IMG/VR virus record: IMGVR_UViG_3300027491_000246
Location: 1-34,199 of that record
Reading direction: 5' to 3' (one strand)
Length of the DNA: 34,199 nucleotides
From: a virus
The notes under the pieces were generated by a model. That model searched no databases. It worked only from the letters and a program-made list of their open reading frames with translations, and was not told the DNA's origin. A program made the translations under genes and the position numbers. Shown here one piece after another: positions 1 to 8,178 of this stretch. How positions within the stretch are numbered: the stretch's first letter is position 1; each line of letters begins with the position of its first letter.

Positions 1-237
1 TCAGCTGCGGGCGTTGGCCCGCGTCAAAGCTTGTTCTGCGGTGTTCGGGGCCTTCAGAAGCTCCTCCAGCGCCAGTGCCTTGCCCTGTGAGCGGTGAAGG
101 GCGGCTCCGTCCAGCCGGCGGTTCGATTCATCGGCCTGGGCCAGGGAGGCGCTGAGCCACTCCTGGTAGGCGACGAAATCAGTGTTGGAGCGCAAGCGCA
201 GGATCGCTGAAGCGAGCCTGGCGTCGATCGTTTGCAT
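1..237 (-). CDS. small phage protein after portal (hypothetical)
   Basis: A 78-residue hydrophilic, Ala/Leu-rich, probably helical protein with no signal peptide or membrane segment. The stop codon is the first three bases of the window, so the gene is complete. Its start lies 59 bases inside the 3' end of the portal gene, a head-to-tail overlap that implies co-translation in the late leftward operon. I do not recognise a family. The position next to portal suggests a minor virion or head-assembly protein, which is inference only. Confidence 0.6.
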   Translation of the reverse strand: MQTIDARLASAILRLRSNTDFVAYQEWLSASLAQADESNRRLDGAALHRSQGKALALEELLKAPNTAEQALTRANARS

Positions 238-2272
238 TCTTCATGACCTCGGTGGCGAGCTTGGTCTTGTTGTTCTGCGCCGCGATGCGCTCTTGGCTTT
301 CGAGCTTCGCCTGGTCGGTCTGGGCCTGCACCAGTTCCTTCGGCGGCGGCTGCGGTGCGGCCTGCTGCCGCTGCAGTTCCTCGTCTGTGGGCACGATGTC
401 GTCCACCTTCAGTTCCAGGCCCTCGAAGTACTGCCGCAGCAGGCTGGCGCGGCCGCGCTGGCCGATGATCGACATGTCGATCGGGTTCGCCGTCGTGGCC
501 AGGGCCTGCTGGCGATGCATCTGCGCCTGGTCCTTGACCAGCAGCGCCGCGGCGCCACGGGGCACCACGTTGCAGTCGCCCTTGATGCTCGGGTCATCGA
601 CGTAGAGCATGCACCAGACGAAGGACTGTTTGACCGTCTTGGAGATCACGTTGCAGTCGATGTTGGCGATGCCGCGGCGCAAGCCCTTGGCGGACGCATT
701 CAGCAGCATCGACAGGCCGGACGCGGTATCGCCGGCGCCGCCCACCCGCTCGTTGCCGTAGCTGTAGCGCGGGATGCCCGTCGCATCGTCCGCCCGGCGT
801 TCGAAGTTCTCGAACACCGCCAGCAGCTCCTGCGCGTTGCTCCCGGGCTGGAAGAAGCCGATGGGTGGCCGGGTCGCGGCGTTCGGGTCGGACTTGAACT
901 GCCAGATCTTCCAGGGGTGCATCTGGGTGATCGCCTCGCCATCGGCAAGACGGTCGACCTCCATGTACACCTGCGGGCCGCTGGCGATGCCCAGGTTCTG
1001 GATCAGCGAGCGCGCCGTCGCGTTGCAGACGTCCTCGTGCGGCTCGCACATCTCCGGGATGGCGCGGCCCCAGAAGGCACCGGGGATCGCCTCGTAGCAG
1101 GCCTTGTGGTACGGGCGCTGGCCGAGGGGGTCATCGTTGATGACACACCGGATCACGTTGTTGCCGATCAGGATCGCGTCGATCTCGTAGGGCCGCTCGG
1201 GGTCATCGATCTCGGCGGCGTCGTAGCCCCATTCCAGCAGGACACGGCCGGGGACGGCCCCCCAGTAGTGCAGCGCGTCGGTCAGGTCGTCGCGGGTCAG
1301 CCAGTCATAGCTGCTGTCGCCCTCCAGGCGCTGCCGCTCGGTGTCGGTCCAGATCCAGTGCCGGAGCGTCCCGCCCCCGCCGTTGCGCAGTACCTCTCGG
1401 ATGTCGAACTCGGAGTTGCCGGGTACGCCGATCATGGCGAACAGGTCCGACTCCGACAGGCGCAGGCGCTCGATAAAGTCTCGCTCCTGCGGGGACCGTG
1501 CCCAGGGCGCCGGGTAGCAGTCGAACGGGCTGACGCGGGCCCAATTGAGGCCGTTGGCGTAGGTCACCGCCGGGCTGTTCGCCACCCAGGCCAGCTTACG
1601 CTGCTTGACCGTGTACGGACCCTTGAGGATCGCCGCCGGGTAGGTGGAGAAGTCCTCGATGAACTCTTCGAGCGCCTGGTCGTAGCCGCCCTCGTCCATC
1701 ATGTCGCTGATCTTGGCCGTCATCCGCTCGGCGCGGGTGTCGGCTTCGTCCTTCACTGCATCGAGCAGCTTGGACTCCATCTCCTCGGTCATGGCCTCGA
1801 CCTGCTGCCCGAAGGACTCCCGGTCCATCGGCTCGCCGGATTCCTCCATCTTCTGGCGCATCACCATCGCCGCCTGCACCTTGAGCCGGTCCCGGACGTA
1901 CTGCGGCATGTCCGGGAGCGTCGTCGGCGACAGTGCCCAGGCGCGGTCCGAGGCCGGCATGAGGATGTCGCGAATCCAGGCGGCGGCGGCGCGGCTCTTC
2001 GTGGCCGACAGCGGCATGAAGATCACCGACGCGCAGCCCTGCGCCTGGAACTCGCGGAGATCGGAGTCCGAATACACCGCCTTGCGACGACGCAGGCAGT
2101 TCAGCAGGCGGCGATCGACCTGTTCCCGGGCCCGCTTGTTGCGCTGCCAGGCCTGGTGGATGTGCCCGACCAGCATCGACTGCACCGGGGTGGACGCCAC
2201 AGGCACAGCCGCCTGCTCGCGCTGAGTCACCTGGTCCTGCGACTCCACACGAACGAGACCGACGCTTTGCAT
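179..2272 (-). CDS. phage portal (head-tail connector) protein
   Basis: A 697-residue protein directly downstream of the large terminase gene. The N-terminal third carries the stretch ATKSRAAAAWIRDIL and SPTTLPDMP, which I associate with podovirus-type portal proteins; a long acidic helical region follows, and the C-terminus is Gln/Lys-rich and helical, as usual for portals. The portal ring is the packaging vertex through which terminase pumps DNA and to which the tail attaches. The ATG at 2272 is preceded by AAGGAG at good spacing and lies only 9 bases from the terminase stop. The length fits large podovirus portals (about 500-750 residues). Identity rests on context plus these motifs, not on an alignment. 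Confidence 0.82.
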   Translation of the reverse strand: MQSVGLVRVESQDQVTQREQAAVPVASTPVQSMLVGHIHQAWQRNKRAREQVDRRLLNCLRRRKAVYSDSDLREFQAQGCASVIFMPLSATKSRAAAAWIRDILMPASDRAWALSPTTLPDMPQYVRDRLKVQAAMVMRQKMEESGEPMDRESFGQQVEAMTEEMESKLLDAVKDEADTRAERMTAKISDMMDEGGYDQALEEFIEDFSTYPAAILKGPYTVKQRKLAWVANSPAVTYANGLNWARVSPFDCYPAPWARSPQERDFIERLRLSESDLFAMIGVPGNSEFDIREVLRNGGGGTLRHWIWTDTERQRLEGDSSYDWLTRDDLTDALHYWGAVPGRVLLEWGYDAAEIDDPERPYEIDAILIGNNVIRCVINDDPLGQRPYHKACYEAIPGAFWGRAIPEMCEPHEDVCNATARSLIQNLGIASGPQVYMEVDRLADGEAITQMHPWKIWQFKSDPNAATRPPIGFFQPGSNAQELLAVFENFERRADDATGIPRYSYGNERVGGAGDTASGLSMLLNASAKGLRRGIANIDCNVISKTVKQSFVWCMLYVDDPSIKGDCNVVPRGAAALLVKDQAQMHRQQALATTANPIDMSIIGQRGRASLLRQYFEGLELKVDDIVPTDEELQRQQAAPQPPPKELVQAQTDQAKLESQERIAAQNNKTKLATEVMKNANDRRQARFSDPALALQH

Positions 2273-2281
2273 ATGCTCTCC

Positions 2282-3781
2282 TTACCTCCAGCGCGCCGGC
2301 TGGATCGGCCGGGCTGCGGTGTTCTTGCTTGCTACCAGTCCGCCGGAGCCGGTGGCGCCGGTGCGGAAGGCGTCGGCGCCGTGCGAGGACCAGTCGTGCA
2401 GGGGCTGGTCTTTCCAGCAGCCGCGCACCGGGTCCCACTCCTTGCGGTAGTGCTCCAGGCACTTCCGGCCCTGGGCGGTCTTTCCCTCATCGAACCAGCA
2501 GTTCGGCAGGATCCGGCGGACCGCTTCGATGCCGTCTGCGATCTTGAGCATCGGGGCGACCTCGAACTTGATCCCGAGCTCGGCCGCCGCCTGAAGGCGG
2601 GATTTGGCGTCGTTGCCGAGTTCCCGGACCTTCAGGTCATGCGGTCCGATGTGGCGGCTGTAGACGATGCCGTTGGCCTTCGCCTTCTCCTCCAGGATCC
2701 GGCGGTAGTGCGCCAGGCCCTCGCCGCTGTTCTCGTAGTAGTCCACGACCCTGACCTCAAGCCCGCGGCGCTGCAGGAACCAGATCGCGGTGCTGTCATC
2801 GACGCCGAGGTCCCACCAGGTCTCCACTTCGAGACCGCGGTCATACGGAACCTCGGTGACCCGGCCGGCGCGGTAGGCCTCCAGCATCGGGGCGCCGTAG
2901 TAAGCGCCTTCCGTGCTCTGCTGGAAGGCCTCTTCCGGGGTGCTCGGGTACTCCGACTTCACATCATCCCCCTGGTCGCGCCACTTCTGCGCGTACCAGA
3001 TCCGCTGGGCCCGGCTCAGGCTACGGCCGATCTTCCCCTCCAGATCAGTGAAGTAGCGAAGCTCTGCTTCGGTGAAGGTGAAGGTCTTCTCGTCAATGGC
3101 GTACTCGGGGTGCTCCCACCACGCGAGGAAGGAGAACCGCCAGTCGCCGTGGATCAGTGGCCGATCCGCCGGACGCTTCTGCGCCTGGTCGCAGAGGTCG
3201 TAGAAGTGCCCTGCCCGGCCGCGCGCCGTGGACTCGATGACCTTGATGCCGCCCTTGTGGACGGCTTCGAAGGCGCCGGTGCGGACCTCCTGGGCCCGCT
3301 TCGGGAAGTGCGCGCAGATGTAGCCGTACTCGGTGACATGCAGGATTTGCACGTTGCCGGAGCGGAAGGTGACGCCGACACGGATGCTGGACCCGTTGTT
3401 GAAGATGATCTCGCTCTCGGTCTGCTTCACCGCCGGCCGGGCCGCCCTCAGGTCATCGGGCAGGTTGTCGTACGCGAACTTGATCTTCTCGCGGAAGATC
3501 ACCATCGCGTCGTCCTTGGTGTGAGCGATGACGCCGACCGACACGTCGTTGTTGAACAGGCAGGTATCCAGCCAGAGGATGCAGTACCCGGTGGTGATGC
3601 CGAGCTGGCGTACCTTCAGTTCGAGGTTGTTGTTCGACAGGCTGTCGAACGCCCGCTGCTGGGCCCAGTTCGGCTTGAACTTGACCCGGTTGCCGTCCTT
3701 GTCCTTGATCCAGTACAGGTTGCTGAGGCGCCAATTGCGGTCCGTCAGCAGGGCCAGTTCAGCGCTTTGCGAGGAGCCCAC
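2282..3781 (-). CDS. terL: terminase large subunit
   Basis: A 499-residue packaging motor and nuclease. The N-terminal ATPase half has the variant Walker A region VRQLGITTGYC (about residues 58-68) and a Walker B-like ILHVTEYGYI (about 145-155). The C-terminal half has an RNase H-like nuclease beginning WWDLGVDDSTAIWF (about 318), whose first Asp should bind metal. This order is that of T4/T7-type large terminases, and the length is typical. The start is GTG at 3781, inside the 3' end of the small-subunit gene (23-base overlap), so the two subunits are translationally coupled. The protein translocates DNA into the prohead through the portal encoded next. Confidence 0.92.
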   Translation of the reverse strand: MGSSQSAELALLTDRNWRLSNLYWIKDKDGNRVKFKPNWAQQRAFDSLSNNNLELKVRQLGITTGYCILWLDTCLFNNDVSVGVIAHTKDDAMVIFREKIKFAYDNLPDDLRAARPAVKQTESEIIFNNGSSIRVGVTFRSGNVQILHVTEYGYICAHFPKRAQEVRTGAFEAVHKGGIKVIESTARGRAGHFYDLCDQAQKRPADRPLIHGDWRFSFLAWWEHPEYAIDEKTFTFTEAELRYFTDLEGKIGRSLSRAQRIWYAQKWRDQGDDVKSEYPSTPEEAFQQSTEGAYYGAPMLEAYRAGRVTEVPYDRGLEVETWWDLGVDDSTAIWFLQRRGLEVRVVDYYENSGEGLAHYRRILEEKAKANGIVYSRHIGPHDLKVRELGNDAKSRLQAAAELGIKFEVAPMLKIADGIEAVRRILPNCWFDEGKTAQGRKCLEHYRKEWDPVRGCWKDQPLHDWSSHGADAFRTGATGSGGLVASKNTAARPIQPARWR

Positions 3782-4139
3782 TGACGCCGCCGCTGTTCTT
3801 GGATGCCTCGGCCAGCAGTTCCAGCAGCTTGGCGCTCGCGGCCCCCTGCTGCTTGTTGTCGGCCTCGAAAGTGCCGTGGTACCGGCCCAGCATCTCCTGC
3901 GCCTTCAGACGGTCCGAGGAGCGAATCTTGCGCACCTGCTGCATTTCCGCCCGGACCTCGTCCTCGTCGTCCTTGCGCATGACGGTCTTCAGTTCTTCCA
4001 CATCGATGCCGGACACCGCCATGGCGGTTTCGTCGTCCCACTCATGGGGCGGCTTCATGTTGCCGAGTTCATCGAACAGCCTGCGGGGGTCGAACCGGGC
4101 AACGGCAGACATGCGGGCGAGGAGTTCGTCCTGGCTCAT
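3759..4139 (-). CDS. terS: terminase small subunit, C-terminal part (frameshifted)
   Basis: A 126-residue reading frame beginning MSQDELLARMSAVARFDP and ending GLLAKR. The first residues look like the middle of a Terminase_2-type small subunit, which binds the packaging site and activates the large subunit. The missing N-terminal DNA-binding segment is encoded immediately upstream in another frame (4309 to 4166). The frame of this part stays open upstream to about 4250 and reads PDVADRVEELKAQAWKKLHM just before the ATG at 4139, so that Met is probably internal. Joining the two needs a one-base shift near 4192-4206, in a T-rich run. It could be a sequencing error, a real mutation, or an independently initiated product. 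Confidence 0.75.
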   Translation of the reverse strand: MSQDELLARMSAVARFDPRRLFDELGNMKPPHEWDDETAMAVSGIDVEELKTVMRKDDEDEVRAEMQQVRKIRSSDRLKAQEMLGRYHGTFEADNKQQGAASAKLLELLAEASKNSGGVSGLLAKR

Positions 4140-4165
4140 GTGCAGCTTCTTCCAGGCCTGGGCCT

Positions 4166-4309
4166 TCAGTTCCTCGACCCGATCCGCAACGTCAGGAAAC
4201 GAAAGGAGTTCTTGGTGTAGCCGGCGTCCCGAGCCGCCCTCGCCCCATTAAAGTCCTTCACGTACTCCAGGCAGAAGCGCTCTCGCTTGGCGTTCTTGAG
4301 GGCGGGCAT
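4166..4309 (-). CDS. terS: terminase small subunit, N-terminal part (frameshifted)
   Basis: A 47-residue frame starting ATG at 4309. It reads MPALKNAKRERFCLEYVKDF and then GARAARDAGYTKNSF before leaving the conserved frame and stopping at 4166-4168. The pattern of Lys-rich start, RFCLEY, then ARAARDAGY is the helix-turn-helix N-terminus typical of Terminase_2 small subunits. The start codon overlaps the upstream stop as TAATG, so it is the natural gene start. The two halves together would give about 182 residues, a normal small-subunit length. Both flanks are well preserved in sense, which favours a recent indel or an error. Confidence 0.65.
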   Translation of the reverse strand: MPALKNAKRERFCLEYVKDFNGARAARDAGYTKNSFRFLTLRIGSRN

Positions 4310-4512
4310 TAGTCAACCCCGGCAATCAGCCGCCAAGCTCGGTCCCAAGGGATCGTAGGCACGCGTTCCACCGCGAATTTCTGTACCGAGCGCTGATGTG
4401 TGCGAGCCTTCAGTGCCGCTTCCAGCCACTGCCGGAACTTCTTGCGGCGACGCGGCGACATCCGAAGCTGGTGGGCCATCGGGATGCAGTCGGCATGGAC
4501 GTAGGGACGCAT
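4309..4512 (-). CDS. hypothetical small phage protein
   Basis: A 67-residue basic protein with the core RMSPRRRKKFRQWLEAALKA followed by a Trp-containing tail. It is probably helical and able to bind nucleic acid, judged from charge alone. The stop overlaps the ATG of the small-terminase gene (TAATG), and its own ATG overlaps the stop of the gene before it in the same way, so it is a link in a translationally coupled chain. The family is not recognised. Confidence 0.6.
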   Translation of the reverse strand: MRPYVHADCIPMAHQLRMSPRRRKKFRQWLEAALKARTHQRSVQKFAVERVPTIPWDRAWRLIAGVD

Positions 4513-4772
4513 TACTCTTTCGCGTCCGTCATCGTCATGTGTGCCGCGAGCGTGAACAGACCGATCAGGTCGCGGCGCCGGAATGCCTCACCGAAGCTCA
4601 GGTAGGTCGGGTCGTACTCGTCCTCATCCAAGCCCAGAACCACGGCGCGAGTCCACTGATACTCGCCCTTCTCGATGTCATCGGCCAGCTTCCGGAGTTG
4701 TCCGGGGATGTCATTCAGCAGAGGCGCTCCATCGCGGATGGGCGTCACCACTGAAAGCTGCGGCCGGCTCAT
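4512..4772 (-). CDS. hypothetical phage protein
   Basis: An 86-residue acidic protein. The central LRKLADDIEKGEY followed by a hydrophobic AVVLGLDEDE strand recalls a small conserved protein often found just before terminase genes in proteobacterial phages, whose function I cannot name. There is no signal peptide or membrane helix. The stop codon overlaps the next ATG (TAATG), implying coupled translation with the packaging genes. Confidence 0.62.
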   Translation of the reverse strand: MSRPQLSVVTPIRDGAPLLNDIPGQLRKLADDIEKGEYQWTRAVVLGLDEDEYDPTYLSFGEAFRRRDLIGLFTLAAHMTMTDAKE

Positions 4773-5023
4773 CAGCGGCCCCGCGCCCTGCGCACGTCAT
4801 CCAGCCGCATGATCCGGCTGGCCTCGGTCTGCTTCTTCTCGCCGAAGCCCAAGTCCGGATCGCCATCCTGGCGGACGAGGTTGAAGCCGGCCGCCAGCGC
4901 GTCGGCATGGCCGCGATCCATTGCCACCTGACCCTGCTGCAGGGCCTTGAGGGCGACCAGCAGGGCTAGGCGCAGTTGCTGACGCTCTTCGCGCCAGCGC
5001 TTGAGGGTCATGATCTTGAGCAT
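4772..5023 (-). CDS. hypothetical phage protein
   Basis: An 83-residue protein, basic at the N-terminus (LKRWREERQQLRLALL), then Ala/Leu-rich helix and an Arg-rich end. It overlaps the following gene by one base. I see no domain. It belongs to the block of small genes between the glycosyltransferase-like gene and terminase. Confidence 0.55.
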   Translation of the reverse strand: MLKIMTLKRWREERQQLRLALLVALKALQQGQVAMDRGHADALAAGFNLVRQDGDPDLGFGEKKQTEASRIMRLDDVRRARGR

Positions 5024-5026
5024 GGG

Positions 5027-5389
5027 TCAGGCCTGCGCGGCGGCGTCAGATGCCTGCGAGGCGGCCAGCCGCTCCGTCAGGGCATAGCCCATCAGCGGCC
5101 AGACCTTGGAGATGGCGTTCTGCCGGGCGATCTTCGCCCCCAGCTCGTAGTCGAAGTTCTCCGGGCTCGCGCAGGCCGATTCGCCGGTCACGGTGAACCC
5201 ATTCTTGAGGACAAGGACGCAGATGGTCAGCAGGTCCAGTGGGTCATTCTCCACCAGCGGGCTGCCGGACTTGCAATAGACCCCGCCGACGTTGAAGCAG
5301 AACTCGCGGGCGATGTTCGCCTCGATGTCCGCCGGCGTAACGCGCGGCGCGGTCAGGCCCTTGGCCTGGATTTCAGTTTCGATGTCCAT
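5027..5389 (-). CDS. Gp49-like family phage protein
   Basis: A 120-residue protein carrying the Gp49-like signature: CVLVLKNGFTVTGESACASP, followed by ENFDYELGAKIARQNA and a short WPLMGY tail. This family is common in proteobacterial phages; its biochemical role is unknown to me. I chose the ATG at 5389 because GGAG sits six bases before it and the upstream stop (5391-5393) adjoins it; a longer in-frame extension to 5620 overlaps the upstream gene and has no ribosome site. Confidence 0.82.
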   Translation of the reverse strand: MDIETEIQAKGLTAPRVTPADIEANIAREFCFNVGGVYCKSGSPLVENDPLDLLTICVLVLKNGFTVTGESACASPENFDYELGAKIARQNAISKVWPLMGYALTERLAASQASDAAAQA

Positions 5390-5390
5390 G

Positions 5391-6329
5391 TCACACTCCA
5401 TTCGCGCCAGCCCGGCGGGCCAGCAATTGCTGTCGCTTGATGTACTTCGCCTGCCGGTTCTCGCGGCGCTCCCGCTCCCGGCGGCGGGCCGGGCTCTCCC
5501 GGGTCCACTCCTGGGGAGTGAAGGCGGGCCATTCGCGGTCGGCGTACCGGGTTCGGATGTGCGCCCAGGCCTCGCCCGAGGCGATCTCGGCATGCGTCCA
5601 CTGGCAATAGGCCAGATCATGGAGCCACTGCGTCCGGTCCGGCCGGATCAGGTCTGCCCCGATCTCGTGTGCGGCCACGGGCCAAGCCATGCTGCCGCGA
5701 TCACCAGCGATCACCGGGACCCCGGCGAGGACGGCATCGACCAGGCTGTTGCTGTTCCAGGCGATCACCGCGGCGGCGCCGGCGAGGGCTTCCTCGAGGC
5801 TGCCGCCGAGAACTTCGGCCGGATGCTGTTCGGCACTGCGCTGCAGCGGATGCGGCCGGTACCGGACCGGCAGGCCGTAGGCCTTGGCCTTCTCGCAGGC
5901 CTCGCGCAGCCATCCGGGATAGTCCGGACAGGTCGCCAGGCTGGCGTCTCCGGTGACTTGACCCATCACCAGGATGTAGTCGCCGCCCTCCTTCCATGGA
6001 GAGACCGGAACGCCGTGCTTTGCCCAGCGATCGCCGGGCATGCCTTTGGCGAGAAACTCTGCGTGCCCGTTCAGGCCGTTGAAGCCCAGGCTGACGAATA
6101 CCCGGCGGCGGTCGCCGAAGTAGGCAAGCTCCATCACCAGGTAGTCCTGCCCGATCCGCTTCTGCCCCCGGATGATGTGGGGCATCCGGTGCCCCCATAT
6201 CACTGCAAGGTCGGCGGGCTCCCACTGGTGCCGGCGGCGCCACAGCGGGTTGATGCCGTGCGCCTTGAGGCCGCGCTCGACCAGCTGCGCCTGTGTCCGG
6301 CCCGGCGGGTCGTAGATGACGACCTTCAC
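5391..6329 (-). CDS. glycosyltransferase-like protein (GT-B/KpsS-like fold)
   Basis: A 312-residue protein starting GTG at 6329 in a GTGA overlap with the methyltransferase gene upstream. Residues about 195-225 (AVIAWNSNSLVDAVLAGVPV followed by IAGD) resemble the C-terminal nucleotide-sugar domain of GT-B and capsule-export (KpsS-type) proteins, where a short SNSLVDAVL helix is followed by a G-P/V strand. The C-terminal 50 residues are very basic. Phage genes of this kind may glycosylate virion proteins, surface polysaccharide or DNA, but no acceptor can be deduced here. The location inside the late operon suggests expression during virion assembly. Family confidence is moderate, substrate unknown. 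Confidence 0.6.
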   Translation of the reverse strand: MKVVIYDPPGRTQAQLVERGLKAHGINPLWRRRHQWEPADLAVIWGHRMPHIIRGQKRIGQDYLVMELAYFGDRRRVFVSLGFNGLNGHAEFLAKGMPGDRWAKHGVPVSPWKEGGDYILVMGQVTGDASLATCPDYPGWLREACEKAKAYGLPVRYRPHPLQRSAEQHPAEVLGGSLEEALAGAAAVIAWNSNSLVDAVLAGVPVIAGDRGSMAWPVAAHEIGADLIRPDRTQWLHDLAYCQWTHAEIASGEAWAHIRTRYADREWPAFTPQEWTRESPARRRERERRENRQAKYIKRQQLLARRAGANGV

Positions 6330-6913
6330 CGCCAGAGCACTCCGATGCCCATGGTGCTTTCGGCGCCGATGAACTCGCGGTGCTTGTGCTGGTCGCGGAT
6401 CTCGCGCCACAGCCGCGGCACCTCCACCTGCATGTCGCTCCAGGCCTGGCCGTCACCTGCGATGTCGTGGAACGCCACGATCCGGGCCATGGGCCCGTAG
6501 GTCAGCCAGTCGGCTTTGACGCCGGCATAGCGGTGGTCACCGTCGATCAGGGCAGCATCGAACGGCCCCTGCTTCCGGATTGCCTCGATCACCTCGGCCG
6601 AGGCGCTGTCTCCGAAGAGGCAGCGCGCATCGATGCCGCGGTTCTGCAGGTCGGCAACCGCAGCGTTCAGCGCATGGCGGCTGCTTTCCTTCCCCCAGGA
6701 TCCGCCCGGCAGGTCCACGGCGAGGCCTCGACTACCTTTTGGCAGGGCGAGCATCACATCGTGGAACGTGTCTCCGTGGCGGGCGCCGATCTCGAGGTAT
6801 GTGCACACGCCCTCGGCCTGCAGCAGCTGGATCAGCGGGCCGATCTCATCGACGTGCTGTGACGCCCGGCGACCGCTGAAGGTCTTGGGGCGCAGGATGT
6901 CCGGCGTTGCCAT
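6326..6913 (-). CDS. class I SAM-dependent methyltransferase (Methyltransf_24-like)
   Basis: A 195-residue protein with a Rossmann-type SAM fold. CTYLEIGARHGDTF (about residue 37) is motif I, GLAVDLPG is the acidic strand-2 end, and PFDAALIDGDHRY (about 120) matches the D-G-D-H pattern of Methyltransf_24 proteins. Such enzymes often modify sugars or small metabolites. The ATG at 6913 overlaps the upstream stop, and its own stop overlaps the GTG of the glycosyltransferase-like gene, so the pair probably acts on the same substrate, for instance O-methylation of a sugar. That link is inference. Confidence 0.78.
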   Translation of the reverse strand: MATPDILRPKTFSGRRASQHVDEIGPLIQLLQAEGVCTYLEIGARHGDTFHDVMLALPKGSRGLAVDLPGGSWGKESSRHALNAAVADLQNRGIDARCLFGDSASAEVIEAIRKQGPFDAALIDGDHRYAGVKADWLTYGPMARIVAFHDIAGDGQAWSDMQVEVPRLWREIRDQHKHREFIGAESTMGIGVLWR

Positions 6914-7464
6914 CAGAACGTAAACCCCAACCGCACCCGCCCGGCCAAGCCGCCGCGGTCGTCCTCATGGACTTCGGCGCCGATGCGGATTCTGCCGATG
7001 TCGCGCTCGACCCAGGCGCCCGGCAGTTCGCCGCGGTAGCTGGCGCTGCCGCCGGCCGCCCATTTCCGCACCGGTGCGGCCACGAAGCCGGGAGCCATCG
7101 GCACATCCAGGGCTTCGATCACCTCGCCATCGGGCGAGCTGGCGACGACGCGGCGGCCGCCATCGACCTGCACCAGGCTGAGGTCCAGGCGCAGCGGTGG
7201 GCAGTCGGCACGCTTGGGCTTGACCGTCACCGCTATCCGGCGCTCTTCCTTGGCGCCCTTGGGCAGCTGGTGCGGCGGCTTCGTTGGTGTGGTGGGCGAG
7301 GCCCTTTCGGCAACCACGCTGCCGTCCTTCTGCTTCACGGCCGGCGCCGGGGTGACGCTCTCCGGTACCACATCGCAGTCCACCAGGTGCGCGCCGATGT
7401 AGGCACCGCCCAGGCCGGAGACGATCACCGCCGCCAGGATGACGTAGGCGTACAGGTTGCTCAT
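6913..7464 (-). CDS. membrane-anchored protein of the lysis cassette (possible spanin role)
   Basis: A 183-residue protein starting ATG at 7464 (TGATG overlap with lysozyme). Residues 5-24 (YAYVILAAVIVSGLGGAYIG) form one membrane helix; then comes a Pro/Thr/Lys-rich linker (SPTTPTKPPHQLP) and a beta-rich C-terminal part. The topology of N-terminal anchor plus periplasmic domain, and the place right after holin and endolysin, fit an accessory lysis or inner-membrane spanin protein. There is no coiled coil of the usual Rz type, and I see no embedded Rz1 lipoprotein, so the assignment is tentative. Confidence 0.55.
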   Translation of the reverse strand: MSNLYAYVILAAVIVSGLGGAYIGAHLVDCDVVPESVTPAPAVKQKDGSVVAERASPTTPTKPPHQLPKGAKEERRIAVTVKPKRADCPPLRLDLSLVQVDGGRRVVASSPDGEVIEALDVPMAPGFVAAPVRKWAAGGSASYRGELPGAWVERDIGRIRIGAEVHEDDRGGLAGRVRLGFTF

Positions 7465-7913
7465 CACGGGCGCTCGCATAGCTGACGCTCGGCGGCGCGC
7501 CGGCGGGTCAGGCCCGGCAGGACGATGCCCCGGGCCTTGTTCCAGCGGGATAGCTCGGCGCAGGCACCGCGGTGGTCGCCGGCGTTGAGCTTGCGGACCA
7601 GGGTGGACCGGCAGAAGGCCAAGCCGCCGACGTTGTAGGTGAACGAGGTGTAGGCGGACCGTTCGTTCGGACTCAAGGGCACCTTCACGCAGGCCGCCAT
7701 GGCGTCATGCGCCTCAAGCAGCTCCTCGCCCAGCAGTTCCTCGCACTGAGCCCGGGTGGCGGTCTGGCCCATCTTCACGCCGGCCGTGCTGCCGTAGCAG
7801 ATCGTCGGGATGCCAACCGGGTCCTTGTAGGCGACCGTGCGCAGGCCCTCGAAGCTTCCGACCAGCACCAGACAGGTGCCGAGGCCGAGCGCTGCGATGC
7901 GGGCCTTGCTCAC
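7464..7913 (-). CDS. SAR endolysin, GH24 lysozyme (RrrD/R21-like)
   Basis: A 149-residue muramidase that cleaves peptidoglycan glycan strands. From the GTG at 7913 (GTGA overlap with the holin) the N-terminus has a weakly hydrophobic, Gly/Ala-rich segment (residues 6-20) typical of a signal-arrest-release anchor. The catalytic Glu22-x8-Asp31-x5-Thr37 triad lies in FEGLRTVAYKDPVGIPTICY, and YNVGG plus WNKARGIVLPGLTRRRAAE complete the GH24 fold. Such enzymes reach the periplasm through Sec, stay tethered, and are released when the holin collapses the membrane potential. Several Cys residues could gate activation, as in P1 Lyz. Confidence 0.93.
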   Translation of the reverse strand: MSKARIAALGLGTCLVLVGSFEGLRTVAYKDPVGIPTICYGSTAGVKMGQTATRAQCEELLGEELLEAHDAMAACVKVPLSPNERSAYTSFTYNVGGLAFCRSTLVRKLNAGDHRGACAELSRWNKARGIVLPGLTRRRAAERQLCERP

Positions 7914-8086
7914 GGCTTGGCGGCCTCTTTGCGCCACTTCCAGAGGAGGTAGGCGCCCTGCATCAGCAGGTAGCCCACGGTGAGCCAGGCGATCAGATCG
8001 TTGACCGTCAGCCCACTCACGTAGGCCAACGCCGGCGGCGCTGCCTTGGCTGTCGCCACTCCGATGTCGCCTGCCTTTTCGCTCAC
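7910..8086 (-). CDS. holin / pinholin candidate
   Basis: A 58-residue protein beginning MSEKAGDIGVATAKAAPP, with one clear membrane helix near residues 25-48 (VNDLIAWLTVGYLLMQGAYL) and a basic tail KWRKEAAKP. This matches small phage holins with an N-terminal amphipathic segment. Start GTG at 8086 is chosen because AGGGGG stands just before it; a longer form from 8143 would read through the hairpin at 8107-8127. It overlaps the endolysin by GTGA. A SAR endolysin partner makes a pinholin likely. Confidence 0.78.
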   Translation of the reverse strand: MSEKAGDIGVATAKAAPPALAYVSGLTVNDLIAWLTVGYLLMQGAYLLWKWRKEAAKP

Positions 8087-8106
8087 ATTGCCCCCTGAAA
8101 ATGCGA

Positions 8107-8127
8107 AACCCGGCTCTCGGCCGGGTT
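8107..8127 (-). terminator. GC-rich hairpin upstream of holin
   Basis: An 8-bp stem (AACCCGGC pairing with GCCGGGTT) with a five-base loop. On the minus strand it is followed by only a mixed TTTCGCATTTT, so it may be a leaky terminator or an attenuator, or may protect the lysis mRNA. Confidence 0.4.
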
Positions 8128-8178
8128 GGTTGTGGCTGCTCATGGCAGGCCGATGACGCCCTTCAATCCGTGCATGGG

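Noticed and set aside
182-3784. A 1200-residue plus-strand reading frame opposite portal and terminase
   Set aside because: High GC gives long antisense frames. Its protein is Leu/Arg/Val-rich without domains, while the minus strand encodes well-formed portal and terminase proteins with ribosome sites.
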